This document shows, in pieces, positions 54,871 through 64,000 of a stretch of 64,000 bases of DNA. Within the stretch, counting starts at the first letter, position 1. Every line of letters begins with the position of its first letter. The notes under the pieces are model-generated. The model did no database searches, was not told where the DNA came from, and saw only the letters and a program-made list of their open reading frames with translations. Made by a program: the position numbers and the translations under genes. The stretch is from Castor canadensis (taxonomy: Eukaryota > Chordata > Mammalia > Rodentia > Castoridae), in contig NC_133396.1 in NCBI RefSeq assembly GCF_047511655.1, forward strand, positions 129,899,490 to 129,963,489, read 5' to 3'.

Positions 54871-55139
54871 GCCATAACTGGATTCTGTATCTGCTTCAGC
54901 TTCGAGTCTCTTGTGATATATTGGTTTGGTTAAAGCATGTGAATAAAATCCAGCCTCTCACAAATACAGAGTTAACAGAGTGAGTATTTTAATAGCCTTT
55001 TTATAGTATTGTGGACATTCTTTGACATGACACCAAAACTCAGCCACTGGAATTTCTTAGAGGTAGTTTGCAATGTGGAATCTGAAACCACATGAACGAA
55101 CACTTTGTATTCTGGAACATTAAAGCCCGTTGTTCTTTC

Positions 55140-55300
55140 ATTTTGTAGAAAAGTTGGGGGGTGATGGATATGTGTGCTATTTTGGTTGTGTTTAGTTTCA
55201 TCAGTGTACATGTCCATCCCAATTTCTCAAATCTTACATTAAATCTGTGCTGTTTCTTGCATGTCAATTACTACCCAATAAATCTGTTTTTAAAGAAACA
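55140..55300 (+). mobile_element. L1 LINE 3' terminus remnant
   Basis: ggggggtgatggatatgtgt ... gcatgtcaattactacccaa taaatctgttttt: the terminal UTR of an old L1 subfamily. Confidence 0.6.
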
Positions 55301-55429
55301 ACCCTAAGAATCTAATTGTCCTGAGAAGCACCGTGGCATGCAGGAAAATGCAAGAGTCTTGGAGGATGACTTCTCTGCATTCGCCTGACACTGGCTGGCC
55401 ATGGGGAAGACATGTGTGCTCCGGGCGAA

Positions 55430-55870
55430 CATAGCCCATTCATTAATTTGTTCATTTCACATGGCTTGTGTCCTAAAGTAACAACCAAAGTACGATCTTC
55501 ACACTGGAGCTCACGGTCTTGCTGGGGAGAAAGGCGAAGACAAAACAGTGGCAGAGAGCTGTGTGGAAATAGCTGCTATGGGCAACTGATGGGGAGGGGT
55601 AGTCTTGAAATGCTTCTTGGAAGAGGTGCCATCGAAATGAAAATGTCCCTAGGCATGGGGTAGGAGTTCATTAGGCAAGGACAGAGAAGATGAGTTTTCC
55701 CAGCAGAGGGGAATACTATGGCAAGAGCCCAGAGACCACAGTAGAGTGGAGGTGGCAGGTGGGGTAGGGAGGAGGATGCCAGAGACACCCACAGTCAGAC
55801 CAGGCAGGGCCTTGTCTGGGCTCCATCCTGAGGACAATGAAAGCCTAGGAAGGTTTTTAAGCAGGAGTGG
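55430..55870 (-). repeat. L2 LINE 3' region, reverse
   Basis: ttcattaatttgttcatttc, ctggagctcacggtcttgct, then cagcagaggggaatactatg gcaagagccc: a long reversed L2 end. Confidence 0.55.
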
Positions 55871-55989
55871 AAAGGTCAGGTGGTTCAAATGAAAGTAGCA
55901 GCAAGGGATACAAAAAGAGGGACGATGGGTAAAATGTTTAAAATTGGTTTTACTTACACAAATAATGTGGGTTCTGCTATGCGCTTTGT

Positions 55990-56560
55990 GCGTGTGTGTG
56001 TGTGTGTGTGTGTGGTACTGGGGATTGAACCCAGGGCCTTGTATATGCTAGGCAAACACCTAACCACTGAGCTACATTCCCAGCACCAATGTGGGTTCTT
56101 AGAAGTAGTGCAAGATAGAATCATTTCAAGTAAGGAGTAAAGGGCAGCTCCTCTGCCAACATGGTGGAGGGAGTGCCCACTAGGCAACCACCAACTGGTA
56201 GTGACCCTCGCCACAGAGCTTTGACTTTAAATTTCTTCCCATCTGTCTGGTCAGTCACTGAAGCTCTCCATCCCTGTTTTCTTGGGGTATTAGGGATTAA
56301 ACCCCACATTCCTGCTTAGTTCTACCCCTTGAGCCATGCCCCTAGCCCTTTTGTTTGCATTTTGTTTTTGAGAAAGGATCACTAACTTTGCCTGAGCTGT
56401 ATTCAAGCTGGGATTACAAGTGTGAGCATCATGCCCGGCCCTCCATGCACTTTTCTTTATGTATAAAATAATTGTGGGGGGGAGGTGCTGGGAATGAAAC
56501 CCAGGAACTACACATTGCAAAACAAGCACTCTACCACTGAGCTACAGCCCCAGCCTTTTA
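55990..56560 (-). repeat. (GT)n with reversed ID, then two further reversed SINEs
   Basis: 55990-56014 GT. 56014-56085 ID-type (ggggattgaacccagggcct). 56290-56440 and 56478-56558 are decayed reversed ID-type copies (taccactgagctacagcccc). Confidence 0.75.
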
Positions 56561-56599
56561 TAAAATAATTTCTCGTGGTGATTAATTAATCCTTATCTA

Positions 56600-57410
56600 G
56601 ATCGCAGCTCACTGTAAATAGGTACAGTATAGGAAAAGTGCATAGGATAACACTTGGTCTCCCTGGTTTCTCTGTCTGGATCTTCAGCCTGAGACCAAGA
56701 GGCCACTCATTCAGTACTGATGCCCCAGCCCTGGCCCTGGCCTCCTCCCTGGCCCTCATACCAGCCCCCTCTGGAGCGGCCTCCCTCCCTGAACCTGCTT
56801 GCAAGGCTCCTCAGCCAGGTGAGCAACCAGCTGCAGCTGGCCTATGCAGGACTGGCCTGGGAACATCTCCAGCCTCCAGCACGGCCAGTGTCAGTTTCAA
56901 GCCCTTCTGGGTTAGGAGGAGGCTCAGGGTGGGGTTGCCAAAGTCAACACGGCCTGTTTCCATGGGCAGGGACCTGTTTGGCACCTGCAGGCCTGGTTTC
57001 CTCCAGTCCACAAACCCAGGCCTTGGCCTCTCCTGGGGTCAGCGGGAGTTCCAGCAGGGATCACTGCTCTGCAGACTTTCTTCTATTCCCTACTCCAAGC
57101 CCCAGACCCACCCACAGAAAGCGTCCCCCTCACATCCAAAGTTTACACCTAAAACCCAAGCTAGCTACTTCCCACAACCCACAACCACTTTCACATGATT
57201 GATTGGACTCCTCCATCATCTGCACTGGTGTGACTTAAGTTGCTGGTAGACCCCTGCAACCTAAAGGTAAATGACTGGATTGTCACTTCAGTACCTCCTG
57301 GGGACAGGTAGCAGGCTCCCTGGCATTTTTTGAATCCCTGGCTATTTGTTCTGACCCTTGAGGATTACTTAATTTATCCTCATCAAAACGTCTCCCACTG
57401 AAATACCCAG
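56600..57410. other. Intergenic sequence, no gene seen
   Basis: Two overlapping open frames of 160-186 codons (56638-57202, +) are proline/serine-rich, lack splice context and match no family that I know. They probably reflect base composition. Confidence 0.35.
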
Positions 57411-57414
57411 TTTA

Positions 57415-57535
57415 TTTTACTTTTTCTTTTGAGACTAGGTTTCTTCTATGTAGCCCAGACAGGTCTCAAACTCAATCCTGCCTCTACCTCCTGAGTGCTG
57501 AGATTACAAGTGTGTACCACCACACCTGGCTGAAA
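57415..57535 (-). repeat. Reversed 7SL/B1-like SINE
   Basis: gagactaggtttcttctatg ... tgctgagattacaagtgtgt. Confidence 0.75.
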
Positions 57536-58199
57536 GGCCCATTTTAAACTAAACTTCCAATTTTCAGTACTGTCAAGGTGGTGGTCTCCCTCCCCAGAGT
57601 GATCAATAAACTGAGTTTTGCACTATCAGTAGGTTGTACTGGCATTTCTACTTATTGTCTTCCCAAATGAACCCTTCTGGCCTCTGCAGATGCAGCCCCG
57701 GTTAAGATATCAAGCCTGTCCCTGGTCCTCTTGAATGAATTTCTCAGGTCAAACCCAGATCCCTGCTCTCCAGCTTCCTCGTACTGGGAGGCCAGGGCAG
57801 GACCAACCCTGGACCTCTGCGCATGTGCACACAGACAGAAGGCACAACAGGGAGCACAGGGGTAGGATTTAACTAACAAATGCATGGGGTGGGGGTGTAG
57901 CAGGGGTTGAACAGACATTCTACCAATCCAGATGTCTCTCCCTTCACCCTTTGCAGCAGCCTGATTTGCTTTGCAAAAAATTAGAGAATGTTCTGTGGCC
58001 ATACTCTAGGAAAGCTGTGAGAGCAGGTGCAGATGGCCAGGGGGCAGCTCCAAACCAGGGGCTCCTGGTTTCACGAGCTGTGTTCGCTTCCCCTTCATCC
58101 CTCTTCTTCCTTCCTCCCTCTTCCCAAATGTTCCCCAAGTTCTAACTCCCACTCTGGGCCCCAAATCTCTCTCCTTACCCTACCTAATACCTGTTTGCA

Positions 58200-58750
58200 C
58201 AGGTGTGGAAACCTGGCAGGAAGGACCCAGCCTTTCCCCAAAATAGAGGGGACAGCAGGAAACCCCAACATCAGCCCTGACAGGGATAAAGACCGTGCCT
58301 TTTGAGCTCAAGGCTGGAGCGATTCGGAAGGGAGCTTCCTCCCTCCCCATCTGAGCCAGGGCGCGCCCCTTGGGCGGAGAACACACGTCACTAATGCCCT
58401 TTGCCCATCTCGAGCAGGCTTGGTGGGAGCCAAGCAGCTGCCTCGCCCAGCACTGCCCTGCCCCAACCCCCCTCTGTGCCCCAGGTGGGGTTGTCCTCCC
58501 TCCCCTAGGGAGGCTCCGGGGCACAGGTCCCAAGCTGCACAAAGAGTCCTTTGTCTGGACTGGAAACAATTGTTCTCCCCTTTATGGAAACACGGGCTGT
58601 CGGCTGTCTCCGTAATCAAGCTTACAGAGGCTGGATCAAAGGGCACTGCAGCTTGGGTGCTTTGGGATTATAGAGCTGTCCTTGGAGCCACTGACAACCT
58701 GTCATTGGTTCCTAATCCTCACCAGTCCTGAAAGCACCCTTTCTTCCCTG
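58200..58750. promoter_or_regulatory. Candidate enhancer with clustered SOX and TCF/LEF-like sites
   Basis: CACAAAG (58538-58544), CCTTTGT (58548-58554), the perfect palindrome AACAATTGTT (58565-58574) and ATCAAAGG (58635-58642) lie within 105 bases. The surrounding block is GC-rich and repeat-free, with several CpGs (gggcgcgccccttgggcgg near 58361). No exon is evident. Target gene and activity are unknown. Confidence 0.4.
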
Positions 58751-59480
58751 GGTTGAACCTGTGTAAGCCTTGGGGTATGAGAGGATGCCTAGGGGGGACC
58801 AGAGAGGACAGGGTGGGTCTCTCTCCCTCCTGGCACCCAGAGCTCAGGTTACAGCCCCTGCCAGCAAGGCACTGGGTGTGAACGTGCAGAGAGGCACTAC
58901 CTGGTGAGAAAGGGTGGTGCCTGGTTTGGCTGAGGGCCACCCCCATCTTCCAGATCTTCAGACAAGCAAGGACAACACTCAGACTCACGGGGGCCTCTTC
59001 TCCCCATTTGCCTTGGCGTGGCATTAGTCTGCCTAGACACAGGGGCCCAGGTCCTCTGCTTTGCCTGTGGACATCCCAACCCCTTCTTACCTGCCTGCTT
59101 CTGCCTCTCCTCCACCCACCTCTGGCCCTCCCCACCTCCCCCTGCATCTGTCACAGGGGAAGAACTGTGGGGCCAGAAATCCGCGTGGACACCCAGGATT
59201 CCAGGCCCGGAGGCTGACGACACACAGGTTCCAGACCACAAACTCTTGTCTCCCAAACAACTCCCTCATGCCTTTTTTTAGAACTTGACCAAAGCAAGTG
59301 CTAAATCTCTCACATGGAGATTAAAACCATTCTCTCCCTCAAGGCTCTGGTACTATACTCAGAGCACAAAAGTTCATATTAACAGAACTGGAAGAGGTCT
59401 TTGGGACAAATTCAGGGGCTTGGGCCCCCCCACCCCCACCCCAATCACATGCACCTATTCATTGCTCTGGTGAAATTTCA
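58751..59480. other. Intergenic sequence, no gene seen
   Basis: C-rich unique sequence. The several overlapping open frames look like composition effects. Confidence 0.35.
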
Positions 59481-59590
59481 AAATAATTTATAAACACTGA
59501 TCTAGCCCAATCCAAGTTATTTTACAGACTGGGGAAAACTAAGGGTCACAGTAGGGAAGCCACTCAGCAATTTAAGGGTACAACTGAAGA
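59480..59590 (-). repeat. MIR-like remnant
   Basis: ccaagttattttacagactg gggaaaacta, then gccactcagc. Confidence 0.4.
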
Positions 59591-60149
59591 TGGAAATGAA
59601 CTCCTGAGGCTATTGCTGTGAATCCCTGCTCTTTCCTGGCTCATCTCCCTACCAGAGGCCACTCACAAGGGTTTGTGACCTTTTGAAAGGCTCAGGATGA
59701 ATTCAAAAGTCTGGGGACCTGAGGAAGCTTGCAATGGAGCAGAGATGGAAGAGATAAGAGCTGACAGACAGGGCTATGAAAAAAGCAGGGGTCCAATGTA
59801 ATGCAGAAGATAGCATCGAAAACATGCCTACCGCAAATACACATAGAAGTCAGTCCTCGGAAGAAGCAGGGACTCTGTCATCCTGTGGTCATCCTCCAAC
59901 CAGGCTGTGGTCATGTGGGAGTCAGGTCAGCAGTTGACATGAGCTTGTCAGACAGCACATAAACCAAGCCCTCACTGGATTCAGGTGTGTGGCCTGCAGT
60001 CCTGCCCCAAGAAATGTAGGGTCTTGCTCAAGAGGCAGTACACAAGGCCCACACTAGACTCCCCACACAGCAGCCAGAGTTGAAGCCCTCTGTGGCTCCC
60101 ATCTCACAGAGGAAAGGCCACAGTCCCTCAAAGGCCCTATGCCATCTGC

Positions 60150-60700
60150 CCCCACTGCAGACCTCCTCACCCACCCTACCCCTCCCTCCTCCGCCTTATT
60201 CCAGTTGCACAGCCCCTTTGCTGCTCCTCACATGAACTCCAGACTCCAGCTTCTGGTGCCCCACAAGCTCTTCTCAGTCTGGATGCCTCTTCCCCAAGAT
60301 GGGCCCCAGTCCATGTCTTCAGGCCTTCACCCAAACATTGCCTGGTGCTGGTAGCTCACGCCTGTAATCCTAGCTACTCAGGAGGCAGAGATCAGGAGGA
60401 TTGCAGTTTGAAGCCAACCTGGGCAAATAGTTCATGGGCCCTTATCTAGAAAAAATCCATCACAGAAAAGGGCTTGTGGAGTGGCTCAAGGTGGAGGCCC
60501 TGAGTTCAAACCCCAGTGCCACACACACAAAAAAAGCCTGCACCCACCCCATCCTCCCCATCATAGAATTCTCTGTGGTTTGTGGATTGTCAGTCTCCCC
60601 AAGCAGATCATTCCATGAGGAGAGCCATTACTCTGTTTCATTTATCACTGTACCTCCAGCAGGTATAAAAGCACACAGTAGACTCCCTAGAAATTCTCTA
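60150..60700 (+). repeat. L2 LINE remnant split by a dimeric SINE (60340-60535)
   Basis: The L2 parts are cctcctcacccaccctaccc ... atgtcttcaggccttcaccc and, after the SINE, tttcatttatcactgtacct. The SINE is a full-length dimeric copy (ggtgctggtagctcacgcct ... gttcaaaccccagtgccaca). Confidence 0.6.
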
Positions 60701-61164
60701 ATGACTGTCCTTAAAGAACATAAGAAAAAGGGTGTCAGATAAACCATGTGGTTCAGTTTCCCTAAACAGAAAATTGGGGGCATAACACTAGATTCCACTG
60801 GTCTGCAGGAGTCAGGCCAGGTGGAAGGGTGGAGGTGGGGTTAAGAGAGGCACTTTGTCCCCAGGCTCTGAGGAGAACAAGCCTGCAAGCTGCAAGCAGG
60901 GTGTGGAGAGAGGGGGCTCGGAAGAACCCTGTAAGGACCTATCCAGATGACTTCCAAATTCCCCAGAATCAGCAGGCCTGAGACCCTTCCAGGAAACAAC
61001 AGTGCCTCAGTCAGCAGCAGCCCCTACTTCCAGAAAGTCAGAGCCCCAGGGGGCGTCTGGATTCTTCTTTATCCCTCAGTCCCCACATCTGGTCAATTTA
61101 CAAACTACCAGGCCTTCCCAGCTCTCCTGCCATAATTGTAATCTACACAAATAAATATTTACAT

Positions 61165-61300
61165 CTGAAAAAACCAGGCATGGTGAAGCAAGCCTGGAAT
61201 CCCAGCACTCAGGAGGCTTAGGCAGGAGGATGGCGAGTTTGAAGTTAATCTGGGCTACACAGTGAGACCCTATCTCAAAAAATAAAACCCAGAAAAACCC
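61165..61300 (+). repeat. 7SL/B1-like SINE
   Basis: ggcatggtgaagcaagcctg ... ctcaggaggcttaggcagga ... gtgagaccctatctcaaa. Confidence 0.8.
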
Positions 61301-61589
61301 CACTAACATGTGTCGAACACTTACTGTAGACAAGAGGCTGTTGTGAGCACTCAGAACCCTGAAAGCCCAGGGAAGCTTGTGTCTCAAGTCCCTTCCCTCC
61401 TCTGTCGGGTCACTACAGAAGGTTTTTCTGGTATCATCTGGATCTCGACTTAAATGTACCCTCGTGGATGTGGTCCGCACCTTCTAAGAATCCACACAGT
61501 GGTTGGCGCTCCCTGTAGGGTTTCTGGTTTGGTGTCTGGACTCCCCAGTCATAGCCTGATCCCCACAAGGGACAATCCCATACCCAGAG

Positions 61590-61715
61590 CAGGACCAGGG
61601 CACAGTATGTACTCAATAAACACAGGCTGAGTGGATCCCTGCTTTATAGCTGTGAGAACAGAGCTCAGAGAGGCTAAGCCCCTGGCCTGAGGTTCAACAG
61701 ATGTAAGCAGCTGAG
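61590..61715. repeat. L2/MIR-type remnant
   Basis: acagtatgtactcaataaac followed by gctcagagaggctaagcccc. Confidence 0.4.
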
Positions 61716-61874
61716 CCTAGATTGCCTTCTACACTTGTACCTCCTGCTTGTCACCTGTCCCTCTCATCAGTCTCCATGCAGTGGCCAAAGTAGAATTTTC
61801 AAAATAGAAACCAGGTTCCTTCTGAATCACCTTTCTGTGGTGGCTTCCTTTCTGTAATTGCCTCTAAGCTATTT

Positions 61875-62330
61875 TGTTTTTTTCAGTACTGGGGAGCAAA
61901 CTTATCGCCTAACACGTGTGAAACTAGTGCTCTACCACTGAGCTACACGCCCAACCCGGTCATCCCTAATCCTGTCCTGTCCATCACCATTTTATTTCTC
62001 ATTCTTTTTTTTCTAATACTGGGGTTTGAACTCAGGGCCATGCACTCAGTAGGCAGGTGCTCTCCCACTTGAGCCACGCTCCCAGCCCATTTTATTTTAC
62101 TTAATATGTCAGCTAGGGTCTCACTTTCACCCTGGTCAGTCTTGGATTGTGATCCTCCTACCTAGGCCTTCTGCATAGCTGGGATGACAGATGTATACCA
62201 CCACGTTTGGTTTATTTATTGAGATGGGGTCTCCCTAATTTTTGTTCCAGCTGGTCTTGAACCTCTATCCTCCCAAGCTGTACCTCCCAAATAGCTGATA
62301 TTACAGTGTGTGCCACCATACCTGGTCCCA
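61875..62330 (-). repeat. Reversed ID SINE and reversed composite SINE
   Basis: 61875-61962 (gctctaccactgagctacac). 62005-62330 (ggggtttgaactcagggcca, then two 7SL-like complements). Confidence 0.8.
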
Positions 62331-62491
62331 CCATTTTTTAACACTCTCAACCACCTCTCCCCAGCTTCTGTTTGTCCCCACTCTACCCCAGATCCACCCT
62401 ACTCTACTCTACCCTAGGTCTTTATACTTGCTCTTTCCTCCCCAGAAAGATTTTGCCTTGGCTCATTCTTATCCACCACATGGGTGGTGGG

Positions 62492-62690
62492 TTTTTTTTT
62501 TTTTTGGCAGTTGTAAGGCTTGAACTCAGGGCCTACACCTTGAGCCACTCCACCAGTCTTTTTTTGTGTTTTTTCAAGATAGGGTCTCTTGGAACTATTT
62601 GCTGGGGCTGGCTTTAGACCATGATCCTCCTGATCTCTGCCTCCTGAGTTGCTAGGATTATAGGTTTGAGCCACCAGGCCTGGCCACCAC
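62492..62690 (-). repeat. Reversed full dimeric SINE
   Basis: T-run, ggcttgaactcagggcctac, cttgagccactccaccagtc, then ctgatctctgcctcctgagt: a textbook reversed copy of the local family. Confidence 0.85.
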
Positions 62691-62699
62691 ATCTCTTTA

Positions 62700-62935
62700 G
62701 AAAGGTCACTCTAACCACTCTTCAACCACCCAACTGTCTCCATCCAGTTCCCTCTGCCACATTCCTCTGCATTTCCTCCATGGCACTCACCGCCCATTGT
62801 AATGGTTTATAGCTTGTCCTCAGCCACCCAGATCATAAGCCATGTGAGAGCAAAGACTGTGCCTGCTGGTTTCCCACTGTCTCTTTGGTGCCCAGAACCA
62901 TGCTGGGCACAAAGTGAGCACTCATGTCAAATGAA
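62700..62935 (+). repeat. L2 LINE 3' end
   Basis: aaggtcactctaaccactct ... gcaaagactgtgcctgctgg ... catgctgggcacaaagtgag cactcatgtcaaatgaatg: a clear forward L2 terminus. Confidence 0.7.
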
Positions 62936-63064
62936 TGCATGCAGAATGAATGCATTTGGGGAGAAGACAAGTGGGGTTGGCAAGGCAAAGTATACAAGAG
63001 CAGAGCCTGCAGGCTCAGACACCAACATCAAGAGCGATGTAGACTGCCTGTTAAAAGATTAATG

Positions 63065-63285
63065 GCAAACAAGCATGGTAGCACACATCTGCAATCCCAG
63101 CTACTCAAGAGGCAGAGGGAGGAGGATCTTGAGTTTGAGGTCAACCCAGGCAAAGGTCACTGTCTTGAAAACAAAATTAAAAATTCAAAAGGGCTAGGGG
63201 CATAGCTCAAGTGGCAGAGCGCTTCCCTAGCAGGCACAAGGAACTGGGTTCAATCCCCCACCCCCCCAAAAAAAAACCAAAAAAC
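63065..63285 (+). repeat. Composite 7SL/ID-like SINE
   Basis: catggtagcacacatctgca ... ggcatagctcaagtggcaga ... gggttcaatcccccaccccc, A-tail. Confidence 0.8.
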
Positions 63286-63289
63286 AGTG

Positions 63290-64000
63290 GCACAGAGGGC
63301 CCTCTCTGTGCTAGGGAATGTGACTGGGGGTAGAATGCTGTATTCAAACTGGCAAAAGGCAAGCAGGCAAGACTGGTGAGCTGAGCCCAGTGCATCTCAA
63401 CTCTTCTTATCGACTTTCTCTGAAGCACTTATCTCTCTGGACTTCAAACAGCTGCCTCTTATCTTGGCCCAGCCCAGGTGGTTATCAGGTTCTAGAATAA
63501 CAGCTCCCCAGCCTGCTGGGAGTCCAGTGCCAGCTCTCCCGCCTGGCATGGAGAATGCCCTGTTGTCTTCCCGCCCTGTACTCACCGGGGCCCCAGGGCC
63601 CTTTCACAGCCCAGGGAGGAGCTGCACACAGGTGGAATCTCAATGAGGCCACCCTGGCTAGAGTCAGAGCTAGAAAATCCAATCCAGGGGTCCAGCTGGT
63701 CTGGCCAACCTGCTAAGAGACAGGTTTCAGGCCTCTTCTTGCCACCTGAGCCAAGGATTCAGTCTGAAATGGGTCCCCAAGGTCCCCAAACATGCCCCTG
63801 TGAGGACATCCCAGTCAGTAGCATCCTCAGTACAGGTAGAGGAGGTCAGAGTGCAATGGTCCACTTGCCCTAGGAAGCACCTCTCAATGCCACAGCCAAG
63901 ACACCTTCAGTTCTTTGAAACCCAGATGGGCTAGTGAGAGACTGGTCCCACGCAGGACAGTCCAGGCTCTTAGGTCCACCTGGTCTGCCTTTATTTATAT
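63290..64000. other. Right end of window, no gene seen
   Basis: Unique-looking sequence. The Ttatttatat end could be anything; no exon is supported. Confidence 0.35.

Noticed and set aside
56638-57202. Two overlapping 160-186 codon frames, P/S-rich
   Set aside because: No splice context, no recognisable domain, two frames equally open: a base-composition effect.
1-64000. CRISPR arrays, bacterial operons, rRNA or phage genes
   Set aside because: None seen; this is mammalian genomic DNA throughout.

Overview
This is 64 kb of nuclear DNA from a placental mammal. It holds three intron-containing genes in the order PTPN7 (+), ARL8A (+), GPR37L1 (-). That matches the mammalian block on human 1q32.1, read here in the opposite direction. 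The repeats point to a rodent. Dozens of SINEs join a 7SL/B1-like half to a tRNA/ID-like half, and classic ID monomers are also present; primate-type Alu dimers were not seen. I think a castorimorph (beaver or kangaroo-rat lineage) is most likely, but this rests on remembered repeat style and is only moderately sure.

Layout. 1-2.3 kb: upstream flank of PTPN7 with an old MIR; the neighbour on that side in other mammals is PTPRV. About 2.3-15.25 kb: PTPN7, a possible noncoding first exon, nine coding exons (360 residues) and a 3' UTR of about 1.5 kb. 15.3-16.6 kb: spacer with a MaLR-type LTR. 16.6-27.15 kb: ARL8A, with a CpG-island promoter carrying a CGG repeat and a G-quadruplex motif, seven coding exons (186 residues) and a 1.1 kb 3' UTR. 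Its 6.5 kb first intron holds a Tigger-like DNA transposon with three nested SINEs and an exact 63-bp tandem duplication. 27.15-30.8 kb: gap between two convergent genes. 30.8-36.4 kb (-): GPR37L1, two coding exons (481 residues). 36.4-64 kb: no protein-coding gene that I can support. It contains SINEs, MIR, L2 and L1 remnants and microsatellites, with two repeat-poor blocks (about 47.1-48.4 kb and 58.2-58.75 kb) that look like regulatory elements. ELF3 would be expected beyond the right edge by synteny.

The three genes do not form a pathway. PTPN7 is a haematopoietic MAP-kinase phosphatase, ARL8A a lysosomal small GTPase, and GPR37L1 a glial orphan GPCR. All splice junctions between coding exons are GT-AG and in phase, and the totals of 360, 186 and 481 residues equal the lengths I remember for the human proteins, so all three look intact. 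I found no new multi-gene system. The items most worth a second look are the candidate enhancers, the nested transposon, the intronic duplications, and the CGG/G-quadruplex promoter.
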